This document shows, in pieces, positions 14,488-21,682 of a stretch of 24,897 nucleotides of DNA (its first letter is position 1; each line of letters begins with the position of its first letter). The stretch covers positions 1 through 24,897 of the IMG/VR virus record IMGVR_UViG_3300043446_002781. One strand, given 5' to 3'. A program made the translations under genes and the position numbers. This DNA is from a virus. A model generated the notes under the pieces. That model made no database searches. It saw nothing but the letters and a program-made list of their open reading frames with translations, and was not told the origin of the DNA.

Positions 14488-15453
14488 TCAACAATTTGTC
14501 AAACAAAATTTGCAAATGGGATTTTCTTGCCATCTATTTTCTCCATGCAATATTCGCAATTCTTTCATTTTTTCGGATTGCCATGCTTGTTGAATTGACA
14601 TTGAATCAATGGTTCCAATTTTAAGATTACGACCTGCAAGTTTACAACAGGGTAAAATGTTTCCTTCATGATCAATAACAAGTTGTTTAAATGGAAAATC
14701 ACATGGTTTAGGATTTTTAAATGAATCTGTAGATAGTCCAGTAGAGTGAGAAGGCAACTCGTTCATTGTTTGAAATGTTATTAAATCTGCAATACTTTTC
14801 CATTGATTAAAAAAATCTACCGTCTCATGAACATTAAGATTATTTTTTAAAAATGAAACCCTAATGAGAGGAGTATCAAGTTCCATTTCATTTCTCAATT
14901 TTATCAACCTTTTTACATTTTTTACTACATCTTCATAAAAACCATTCTTTCTCTGTTTATTATAGATTTCTGAAGTTGCTGCATCAATACTTATACCGAT
15001 ACGTGTCAATCCAGATCTAAGAATAGAACGGCTACGAGATTCTGTTAATAATAACCCATTGGTAACGAAATAAACATTAACAAATCCTATTTGACGGGCA
15101 TATAAAATAATCTCTTCAAGATCATTTCGCAAAAGAGGTTCGTTGATATAGTTTAACTTTAAAGAATAACATCCAGATTTGCGAGCTTGTCTGAGAATAT
15201 TTTTGGCCTGATCGAGAGTAATATTTTTATCCAATCCTGTCTGTTCACCATACCCATGTATACAAAAAGGGCATTCCATATTACATGTCCCGTTTAACTC
15301 TAGGTCAATTTGAATAGGCCCACTTTCTTGTTCTTCGTATTGATTTGCTTTTTTCATAGCAGATCTAAATTTTTGCCAAAGAATTGGATCTACGCCAGTG
15401 GGGCATACTTCCAATAATTCTTTATGATGAATATCAAAAAAATCAGATGACAT
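14488..15453 (-). CDS. Radical SAM protein with C-terminal SPASM-type domain
   Basis: A 321-residue radical SAM enzyme. The 4Fe-4S/SAM motif is CNMECPFC (Cys57, Cys61, Cys64), followed by the usual barrel landmarks (YFVTNGLLLTE, RIGISIDAAT). The C-terminal part contains CDFPFKQLVIDHEGNILPCC and ends CKFCLTNC (Cys314, Cys317, Cys321), a SPASM-type set of auxiliary cluster ligands. SPASM proteins often modify peptides or sugars by radical chemistry, but the substrate cannot be told. It has its own small-gene neighbourhood, separate from the two radical SAM paralogs upstream, and is related to them only by class. Confidence 0.92.
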   Translation of the reverse strand: MSSDFFDIHHKELLEVCPTGVDPILWQKFRSAMKKANQYEEQESGPIQIDLELNGTCNMECPFCIHGYGEQTGLDKNITLDQAKNILRQARKSGCYSLKLNYINEPLLRNDLEEIILYARQIGFVNVYFVTNGLLLTESRSRSILRSGLTRIGISIDAATSEIYNKQRKNGFYEDVVKNVKRLIKLRNEMELDTPLIRVSFLKNNLNVHETVDFFNQWKSIADLITFQTMNELPSHSTGLSTDSFKNPKPCDFPFKQLVIDHEGNILPCCKLAGRNLKIGTIDSMSIQQAWQSEKMKELRILHGENRWQENPICKFCLTNC

Positions 15454-15456
15454 TAG

Positions 15457-15657
15457 TTATAATACACCCACTTCTTTAAGATATCTTCGATATGCCATGA
15501 ATCTGCGAAGAGAAGGTTGACCTGGAATAGGGCCTAGACTCTCACAGATTTCGCAATAACATAGCCAATCATACCACGGGGTTGTTGGATCCAGTGCTGA
15601 ATGTGGACTTGTTTGAGTGTAGTTCTTTAAGGAGCTTAACCAGTTCTGGAGTTTCAT
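15457..15657 (-). CDS. 3' part of an apparently frame-shifted small gene
   Basis: This frame encodes a well-formed C-terminal segment (DPTTPWYDWLCYCEICESL, then GPIPGQPSLRRFMAYRRYL) with clear coding character and three Cys. The first in-frame ATG (15657) lies inside the coding frame of the overlapping ORF 15569-15721, and the residues after it (MKLQNWLSSLKNYTQ) look like out-of-frame translation. I think this is the second half of one gene whose first half is read in the other frame; a +1 shift somewhere between about 15625 and 15572 would join them into about 88 residues. A separate overlapping gene is the alternative. Function unknown. Confidence 0.55.
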   Translation of the reverse strand: MKLQNWLSSLKNYTQTSPHSALDPTTPWYDWLCYCEICESLGPIPGQPSLRRFMAYRRYLKEVGVL

Positions 15658-15721
15658 TCCATTCCCATACTTGAGTGTGTGTTGGATCTTTCTTTTCAAT
15701 TGTGTAAGTTCTTTTTGCCAT
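15569..15721 (-). CDS. 5' part of an apparently frame-shifted small gene
   Basis: The ATG at 15721 is the first start after a strong sigma70-like promoter. The frame reads MAKRTYTIEKKDPTHTQVWE and WNETPELVKLLKELHS, which look like real protein, then turns into a short unconvincing tail (STGSNNPVV) and stops at 15569. The downstream frame continues as a convincing C-terminus. No homopolymer explains the switch, so it may be a true mutation, a sequencing indel or programmed +1 frameshifting (a CCC-G context occurs at the end of this frame). Function unknown. Confidence 0.6.
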   Translation of the reverse strand: MAKRTYTIEKKDPTHTQVWEWNETPELVKLLKELHSNKSTFSTGSNNPVV

Positions 15722-15746
15722 GATTAAATCCATTTACCCTTTATCT

Positions 15747-15775
15747 AGTATACCACTTGTTTAAATTTTTATCAA
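15747..15775 (-). promoter_or_regulatory. Sigma70-like promoter at end of island A
   Basis: Minus-strand TTGATA (15770-15775), a 17-bp spacer, then TATACT (15747-15752) followed by AGATAAAGGG. The -35 box overlaps the TGA stop of the radical SAM gene. The element resembles the one at 23263-23290, which also has GTGGTATA and AAAGG around the -10 box. It would restart transcription into the small phage genes after the island. Confidence 0.7.
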
Positions 15776-17013
15776 GTCTTAGGTCTGACTTTAATTACAT
15801 CCCATATTCTCTGAAACTCTGGAAATGTTTCAATAACACTTTCATTTCTTATTTTATCAAAACTTCTCATAGAATCTAAAAACTGTGGTATTAACTTTTG
15901 TTCCTGATACAGATCAATATAAGTTATCAAACTTTCGTAGAAACCTATAGACCTTTTAGCCTTATTAGGAACTAAAAAATTATCAATATGATTCCGTATA
16001 TTTTGTTTTGCAGATTCTTTTGTCCTTTTATCTAAAATCCAGACTGATTGTTCTCTTGGAGTTTGTAAAAAATTCAAGAAAAAGAAATCAATATCTTTCA
16101 TCAATCCACTATTATAAAGATATTGATGTAAGGTAACAACATCAAAAATATTTAATGCTTGAACTGTACAATCAAAGTGTAGTTCATGGGTGCGTTCTTT
16201 TCTTTTAAATCTATCTCTAAATTGTTCTGCATGAGATACAAATCTATCCCACTTAAATCCTTTTCGGATTAACTCTCCTCTGGCACCTACACCATCAACA
16301 CTAATATGTATCTGAACATCTCTACTAAACTGATCCCATAGATCAAATATATGTCTACCTTTATAAACAAGATTACTAAAATTACTATTGTATGCTATTG
16401 TAACCTTATTATTTCTACCCAACTCAATTATTTTATCAAGTATTTTCCAGTGTTCATCTATGATTAAAGACTCTCCACCGGAAAAATATAGATGATTAAC
16501 CATTCCAAGATATGGTTCAATTTCTTCATATGTTTTTTCGGATGCATTCCATCGACCAGAAATTTTACCAAATTGTTCCAACTCAAAACTAGAACTTGAA
16601 GTCCAACTACACATTCTACATTTAAAGTTGCACTTACTACTTAATTTCAAATCCCACCAGATAAATCCAGGCTCTTTTACCGTATAGTCATCATTTGTTT
16701 CATACACAAATTTTTTGTAGTTTGTAAACAAATCTTGATTAAAATCTTGTCTTAAAGAACTTTTTCCGGCCGCTTGATTGTTATAACATACCTGACAACT
16801 TTTATGTGGTATTCCATTTATCATATTTTCACGAAATTTTCTTATGGGCTCGTCATTCCAAATTTCCCATAGGGATTTTTCTTTAATATCGCCGTAAGTG
16901 TATTCGGAAACACAACATGGTTTAACTTCACCATCTTGTCTAATATCCAAAGTTAACCAAGGAGCACAACAAAAAACTTCTCCACCCAAATCAAATTTAC
17001 CTTTGTCAATCAT
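15772..17013 (-). CDS. Twitch/SPASM-type radical SAM protein (copy 1)
   Basis: A 413-residue protein of the group named twitch domain-containing radical SAM protein. Unusually, Cys-rich auxiliary-cluster sequence comes first: FCCAPWLTLDI (Cys15-16), VKPCCVSE (Cys33-34) and KSCQVCYNNQ (Cys73, Cys76). The radical SAM motif CNFKCRMC follows (Cys128, Cys132, Cys135), then LYFSGGESLIIDEHW and IHISVDGVGARGELIRKG, typical of the barrel. The C-terminal 120 residues are helical and specific to the family. It overlaps the paralog upstream (17006) by 8 bp. These proteins occur in marine phages and cyanobacteria, but their reaction is not known to me. The neighbours suggest work on a glycan or a protein. 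Confidence 0.9.
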   Translation of the reverse strand: MIDKGKFDLGGEVFCCAPWLTLDIRQDGEVKPCCVSEYTYGDIKEKSLWEIWNDEPIRKFRENMINGIPHKSCQVCYNNQAAGKSSLRQDFNQDLFTNYKKFVYETNDDYTVKEPGFIWWDLKLSSKCNFKCRMCSWTSSSSFELEQFGKISGRWNASEKTYEEIEPYLGMVNHLYFSGGESLIIDEHWKILDKIIELGRNNKVTIAYNSNFSNLVYKGRHIFDLWDQFSRDVQIHISVDGVGARGELIRKGFKWDRFVSHAEQFRDRFKRKERTHELHFDCTVQALNIFDVVTLHQYLYNSGLMKDIDFFFLNFLQTPREQSVWILDKRTKESAKQNIRNHIDNFLVPNKAKRSIGFYESLITYIDLYQEQKLIPQFLDSMRSFDKIRNESVIETFPEFQRIWDVIKVRPKT

Positions 17014-18295
17014 TATGCAGAATCCTCTCCAATTCAGGAAAAACTTCTAAAGAATTTTCATTCCTCATAATATCTAGTGTGGAAATGTATGACTTAAAAG
17101 TAGGAATATAATGATCATTCTTATCGGTAGACAAGAGTTTAAGAACAGACATATATTCTTTAATTGATCTTTCGGCTTTTGCGGGAACAAGATAATTTTG
17201 AATATGATATTTAATCTTTTCTCCTAAAGATTTTCTCAATTCAGAATCAAGAATAGTAACAGAAAGATATTCTGGAGTATGAAGCAAACATAAATTGAAG
17301 TCATCCCAACTATTAATTATACCTCTTAAGTAAAGTTCTTTCTGAGCATCCATAGAATGAAAACAATTTAAAGCTTGAATAACAAAATTAATTGATACAC
17401 TTTTACGAGGAAATTTACTTCTAAACATTTTAAAGTTATCTAAAAACTTTTGCCAATCAAATCCTTTCCTAATTAACTCACCTCGTTTACCCACACCATC
17501 AAAACTTATTGATAACTGTAAATTTGGAAATTTTTGCCATAAGTCTAAAACATTTTGATCTTTATATTTTAAAGTACTAAAATTAGTATTATATGATATC
17601 CGAACATCTTTATTTCTACCCTTTTCAATTAACTTATTCAGAATTTCATAGTGATGATCCGCAATTAAAGGTTCTCCGCCAGCAAAATATACCTCTTCAA
17701 CAATGTCATATAGTGGTTCAATATCTTGACGAACCATATCTATGTCAATTTTTGGATACTCTCCTTCGATATTAAATTGTTTTCTCATTTCCTGTTCCCA
17801 GGAACTGCTGTACCCAGGTCCACACATTCTACATTTGAAATTACAAATATTAGTTAATCTAAAGTCCCAATAAACAAGATTGAATCTTTCAAAAGTTCCA
17901 TCTTCCTTTGTCTCTTTAACATACTTATAATTATTTGCATAAAGATTATTAAAAATTTGTCTAGGAGAACCATGTCCTATTTCTTCTTCTTTATAACATG
18001 CAGTACAATAATTGGACTTTTCTCCTGCAATCATATTTCTACGAAGTTCTCTCATGTTTTCATTGTTCCAAATATCCTTAAGAGATTCATTCATCAGAGA
18101 ACCCATTCTAAAATCTCTTGGGTCACCATTGCATTCAGAAGCAATAACCTCTAAAGTTGATTCATTAATACCATTATCACAAACATTTTTCTCCACATCG
18201 CATAGAGGCATCAAACAGCATGGATAAACATCACCATTAGGTCCAATATTCATATGAACCCAAGGAGCCATGCAGAAAGTTTTATTTGTATTCAT
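17006..18295 (-). CDS. Twitch/SPASM-type radical SAM protein (copy 2)
   Basis: A 429-residue paralog of the gene at 15772, with the same order: FCMAPWVHMNIGPNGDVYPCC (Cys8, Cys26-27), YCTACYKEEE (Cys97, Cys100), the radical SAM motif CNFKCRMC (Cys151, Cys155, Cys158), VYFAGGEPLIADHHYEIL, and LSISFDGVGKRGELIRKG. An insertion with extra Cys (LCDVEKNVCD and SECNGDPRD) is absent from copy 1. The similarity is moderate and spread over the whole length, so this is an old duplication and the two may act on different substrates or together. It starts 5 bp after the DUF6356-like gene. Confidence 0.9.
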   Translation of the reverse strand: MNTNKTFCMAPWVHMNIGPNGDVYPCCLMPLCDVEKNVCDNGINESTLEVIASECNGDPRDFRMGSLMNESLKDIWNNENMRELRRNMIAGEKSNYCTACYKEEEIGHGSPRQIFNNLYANNYKYVKETKEDGTFERFNLVYWDFRLTNICNFKCRMCGPGYSSSWEQEMRKQFNIEGEYPKIDIDMVRQDIEPLYDIVEEVYFAGGEPLIADHHYEILNKLIEKGRNKDVRISYNTNFSTLKYKDQNVLDLWQKFPNLQLSISFDGVGKRGELIRKGFDWQKFLDNFKMFRSKFPRKSVSINFVIQALNCFHSMDAQKELYLRGIINSWDDFNLCLLHTPEYLSVTILDSELRKSLGEKIKYHIQNYLVPAKAERSIKEYMSVLKLLSTDKNDHYIPTFKSYISTLDIMRNENSLEVFPELERILHND

Positions 18296-18300
18296 AACTA

Positions 18301-18570
18301 TTATAAGTTCCTTTTACCAAATTTTTTAGATATATAATCGGAGTATTCTTTATTTGGATGCCCAATCAGTCTTTTATGATAAAAATCTATGACTGTTTTT
18401 GCAGCTGTTCCAGTAAAAAATGCAGGAACAATTCCATGAATTATACTAGAAAATCCAACTACAATCATTTTAACCCCCGCATAAGAAGCCCAGAATAAAT
18501 GGCTTATATAAGTTTCTTTACTTGCATTTAAATGCAAAGAACTTTGTTTTAGTAGATTAAACTTGATCAT
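18301..18570 (-). CDS. DUF6356-like membrane protein
   Basis: An 89-residue protein. I choose the ATG at 18570 (MIKFNLLKQSSLHLNASKET), which lies in the last codons of the upstream ligase gene (overlap 14 bp). The core LHLNASKETYISHLFWASYAG, then a hydrophobic segment (VKMIVVGFSSIIHGIVPAFF) and TAAKTV, matches the pattern of the DUF6356 family: His, ETY-xx-H, a membrane helix with an internal IHxxxP, and a tail helix. Family members are small predicted membrane proteins, mostly from Proteobacteria, of unknown function. It could anchor or help the modifying enzymes around it at the membrane. Confidence 0.8.
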   Translation of the reverse strand: MIKFNLLKQSSLHLNASKETYISHLFWASYAGVKMIVVGFSSIIHGIVPAFFTGTAAKTVIDFYHKRLIGHPNKEYSDYISKKFGKRNL

Positions 18571-20074
18571 TTTTACATTCCAACCCCTCAAATATATTTA
18601 AGTACTCATCTTTATGTGCCAAAATAAAATTGGATATATTTGATTTTATTTCAACATTAGATCTGAAATAATCTCTCAATAATTGATTATCCATTTTAAT
18701 ACCAGTAAAAAATGAATTAGGATTTAGGATTTCATATTTACTTATATGATGAGCCCAACAAATAGTTCCAATTTTAGTATTAATTTTATCAACTAAAATA
18801 TGAAGATCCAAAGTATTTTTCCACACAGCTAAATAAATCTCATTAATAGCCGGATCATAAACAAACTTTGCATCTAGATATGGGCTAAGAACTTCCAATA
18901 TTTTATTATGACTATGAATATCTACTACATGTCCATTAATTCGTATCAAATCTGATCGACCATTATGATAAAATCCGTCATTACGAATTTCAAATTCATC
19001 ATTTGTACAAAGTTTTCGATTGTAAATTGGTATATCCACTTCCAAAATATTTTTTTCAGTAAAAGAAATTTTATAGTAATCGTCCACTAAATTAAATTTA
19101 TTTTGAACAAAGTTTTTATCAGTCGCATAATTTAAGAATAATGGCCCACTGGTTTCCGATGTTCCAAAAATACTTATAATATCTTTTATCTTATTTTCTC
19201 TAACATATGGTATCCATTCTTTCTTTATTGTGGATAGTGTGTAGATTATAGTTCTAGATGGTGGATTATCTTCGTTAATATTATTTAAATATCCATCAAT
19301 ATCGTGAGTATATGCAATCATAATATGATCAAAAATATTTTCATTTCTCATAAAATATCCAGTATCATTAAACTCAGAACCTTCTCCCCAATAATTATAT
19401 ACATTTTTAACATCTTTAGACATTAATGTAGGAATGAAATAGGTTGCTGGTCCACTACCATGACCCAAACACTTTTCGTTCACGACATTTCCGTAGAACA
19501 TCTTGGAATTTCTTTGACATAAATCAAATAGAAATTCATGACTATGTTCTATAATTTTTGGAGTTCCAGTAGTTCCACTAGATGTACATCTCATTGCTAT
19601 TGATTTTGGATCAATCTTTACTTTACAATTGAGATCTTTATTGTATTGATGATTTTTAATATCGGTAAAGTAAATTGTATTTAAACAATGTTTTACTAGA
19701 ATAGCATATTTGCTTTTAGGATTTTCTTTTGGAAATTCATCATCCTCACAAATAAAATAATGTATAGGAGATAACAATTTTGTTTTTGTGGCAGATTCTG
19801 GTGATATTATAGTGATATTATAATCAACGATTGAAATCGAAAGTCCCAATTCTAAACAAGCAAAAACACTGGCTAATTTAGCCAAACAAGTTCCATAATA
19901 ACCAATAAGAACTGTTTCTCCAAATTTTATATTATAATTAGATAAAAAATAATTTTTAATAAGATCTACCAACTGTTCAAATTCTTTATAAGAATATTTT
20001 ATAAGTTGTCCATCTTTAGTAATGTCGTAAAATGTTATTTTACTATTAATAATATTTCTATCTATTACTTTCAT
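18557..20074 (-). CDS. AMP-forming ligase (ANL adenylation enzyme)
   Basis: A 505-residue acyl/aryl-adenylating enzyme. I use the ATG at 20074 (MKVIDRNIINSK); the open frame reaches 20122 but would then overlap the upstream gene by 38 bp. Core motifs: TSSGTTGTPK (164-173, P-loop-like A3), FGTSETSG (A5, about 303-310), HNGRSDLIRINGHVV (A7/A8 hinge, about 370-384) and the C-terminal TGIKMDNQLL with the likely catalytic lysine (about 460). It should activate a carboxylic acid with ATP and transfer it to CoA, a carrier or directly to an amine or alcohol. No carrier-protein domain is fused or next to it. With the SGNH hydrolase and sulfotransferase it may supply an acyl group to a surface glycan. 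Such ligases are rare in phages. Confidence 0.9.
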   Translation of the reverse strand: MKVIDRNIINSKITFYDITKDGQLIKYSYKEFEQLVDLIKNYFLSNYNIKFGETVLIGYYGTCLAKLASVFACLELGLSISIVDYNITIISPESATKTKLLSPIHYFICEDDEFPKENPKSKYAILVKHCLNTIYFTDIKNHQYNKDLNCKVKIDPKSIAMRCTSSGTTGTPKIIEHSHEFLFDLCQRNSKMFYGNVVNEKCLGHGSGPATYFIPTLMSKDVKNVYNYWGEGSEFNDTGYFMRNENIFDHIMIAYTHDIDGYLNNINEDNPPSRTIIYTLSTIKKEWIPYVRENKIKDIISIFGTSETSGPLFLNYATDKNFVQNKFNLVDDYYKISFTEKNILEVDIPIYNRKLCTNDEFEIRNDGFYHNGRSDLIRINGHVVDIHSHNKILEVLSPYLDAKFVYDPAINEIYLAVWKNTLDLHILVDKINTKIGTICWAHHISKYEILNPNSFFTGIKMDNQLLRDYFRSNVEIKSNISNFILAHKDEYLNIFEGLECKNDQV

Positions 20075-20084
20075 GTTAGTATTT

Positions 20085-20801
20085 TTATATGGAACAATCA
20101 TACAAATAAAAATCCATTGCATATAAATTTAAAAAATGTTCGTTTTCCATGCAATACTTGGTTAGAATATCATTACAAAATTTATAATTTTTCAATTTAA
20201 ATTTATACTTTTGAATTGGATTATCATAATTTATTGCAACTTCTCTATTCAATAAATTAGATATTTTTTTATTCAAATTTCCATCAAGTTTTAAAAGAGT
20301 TATATCTAGATCATATTTAAAACAAAATTTTATAACAGACAATTGAGGTTCTGTATGTCCATCAAATATAAATTTGTTGTTTTTTAATTCCGATAAAAAC
20401 TTATTTCTAGATCTTTTTTTATCTCCATCAAAATCCACTCCTTCATAGACATGAATATTAAAAAATTCATTTATTCCAGATACCCATCTTTCTCTTGGAT
20501 CTCTGGTAACAATAAAAAACTTATATCCATTTCTGTATTTTTCGGGAATGTCTATGTCAAATCTATTATCAGATTGTAAAATAATTTTTACTGGAGTAAA
20601 ATTTAAAGAATTTGCAATTGATGTAGAGGCATTTTTTCCAATTGGTACATATATTATTTTTTCTTTTTCTAATTCAAGTAAAGGCTCTACAATTCTTCCA
20701 GGACTATAATTTAATTTTTCTTTAGGAAAATACTGATAGGATATTGAATTAAGAACAAGATCATCATATTCTTTCCAATCCAAATTATAAATTTGTTTCA
20801 T
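20085..20801 (-). CDS. Sulfotransferase family protein
   Basis: A 238-residue protein with the two PAPS-binding signatures of carbohydrate sulfotransferases: IIYVPIGKNASTSIANS (residues 49-65, 5'-phosphosulfate loop with Lys56) and FFIVTRDPRERWVSGINEFF (95-114, 3'-phosphate binding Arg100 and Ser108). It has no signal peptide or membrane anchor, so it would act in the cytoplasm of the infected cell using host PAPS. The C-terminal half is Lys/Asn-rich and poorly conserved, as in many marine phage versions. Neighbours (SGNH hydrolase 1 bp upstream, carbamoyltransferase) suggest a sugar acceptor. The base composition is even more AT-rich than the small phage genes, in line with recent acquisition. 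Confidence 0.85.
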   Translation of the reverse strand: MKQIYNLDWKEYDDLVLNSISYQYFPKEKLNYSPGRIVEPLLELEKEKIIYVPIGKNASTSIANSLNFTPVKIILQSDNRFDIDIPEKYRNGYKFFIVTRDPRERWVSGINEFFNIHVYEGVDFDGDKKRSRNKFLSELKNNKFIFDGHTEPQLSVIKFCFKYDLDITLLKLDGNLNKKISNLLNREVAINYDNPIQKYKFKLKNYKFCNDILTKYCMENEHFLNLYAMDFYLYDCSI

Positions 20802-20802
20802 T

Positions 20803-21657
20803 TTAAATAATTAAAAAGTGATTGTAAATTTTTTCGGCAAACAATTTATTAGAATGTCTTCCAAAATGAGATAAATCCCTTGCATAATCATTCGGAATTG
20901 GACAATATAATTCACAATCTAATACCTTAGACGTTGTTGGAAAAGTAGTGAATTCATATAGTGGACATTTATTTTGCCATATGGTTTTAATTAACTCGAC
21001 ATTTACCATGTTAAATGCAACCAAATGGTCAACGGCTTTAACTGCATCAACGGGTTTTAATTTAGATTTTGTGGATTCCTCAATTGCTGCAATTACTTTT
21101 GCAGGATGTTCTTTAATATCTTCAAATTTTGTATTCATCAAAACACAATCTTTCTGATATAAAAGATGTCTAGTAATTCCCGTCCAACCATATATAACTG
21201 CTTTTGGAACTCCATATTTTTTGTACAACATTAAAGAATTATGGAGACAAAATTGTATTGAAGCTGCACCAACTCCAAGATTTATTACTGGAATTCCGAT
21301 CATCTGTTCCAAAAAATACGGAATAGTATGTTTATCGTCGTTACCAGTTCCAAATATATGCGAACATCCGAACATTACTATAGAATTTTTCCAATCTATT
21401 TGATCAAATTCTTTGGTTCTGTATCCATAAGAATTTAAAGTATATTTAATTTTATTATTACGATAATACCAATCTTTGGGTTGTCGTTCTAAGTTTTTTT
21501 TATAAAATTCATATGTATCAATTCCATAAAAATCCCATTCACCAACTACAGATTCTCTAATATTTACTTCCGGTTCTCCATAATTGTGAACAAATGTATT
21601 TGGAAATGGAATAAAATCATTATTTTTTATAGAATTAATTATATTCGGATTAATCAT
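20803..21657 (-). CDS. SGNH/GDSL-type hydrolase or acyltransferase
   Basis: A 284-residue SGNH-fold protein. Block I is VMFGCSHIFGTG (catalytic Ser99), block II is VINLGVGAASIQF (Gly128), and the C-terminal block V DLSHFG holds Asp261 and His264. The Asn of block III is not obvious. About 90 residues precede block I, with a YGYRTKEF element often seen before SGNH domains in phage and LPS clusters. Members remove or add acetyl-type groups on glycans. The position between a carbamoyltransferase and a sulfotransferase suggests acyl editing of the same sugar. Confidence 0.86.
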   Translation of the reverse strand: MINPNIINSIKNNDFIPFPNTFVHNYGEPEVNIRESVVGEWDFYGIDTYEFYKKNLERQPKDWYYRNNKIKYTLNSYGYRTKEFDQIDWKNSIVMFGCSHIFGTGNDDKHTIPYFLEQMIGIPVINLGVGAASIQFCLHNSLMLYKKYGVPKAVIYGWTGITRHLLYQKDCVLMNTKFEDIKEHPAKVIAAIEESTKSKLKPVDAVKAVDHLVAFNMVNVELIKTIWQNKCPLYEFTTFPTTSKVLDCELYCPIPNDYARDLSHFGRHSNKLFAEKIYNHFLII

Positions 21658-21682
21658 AATCAGTTATATTTCATTTTTTTAT

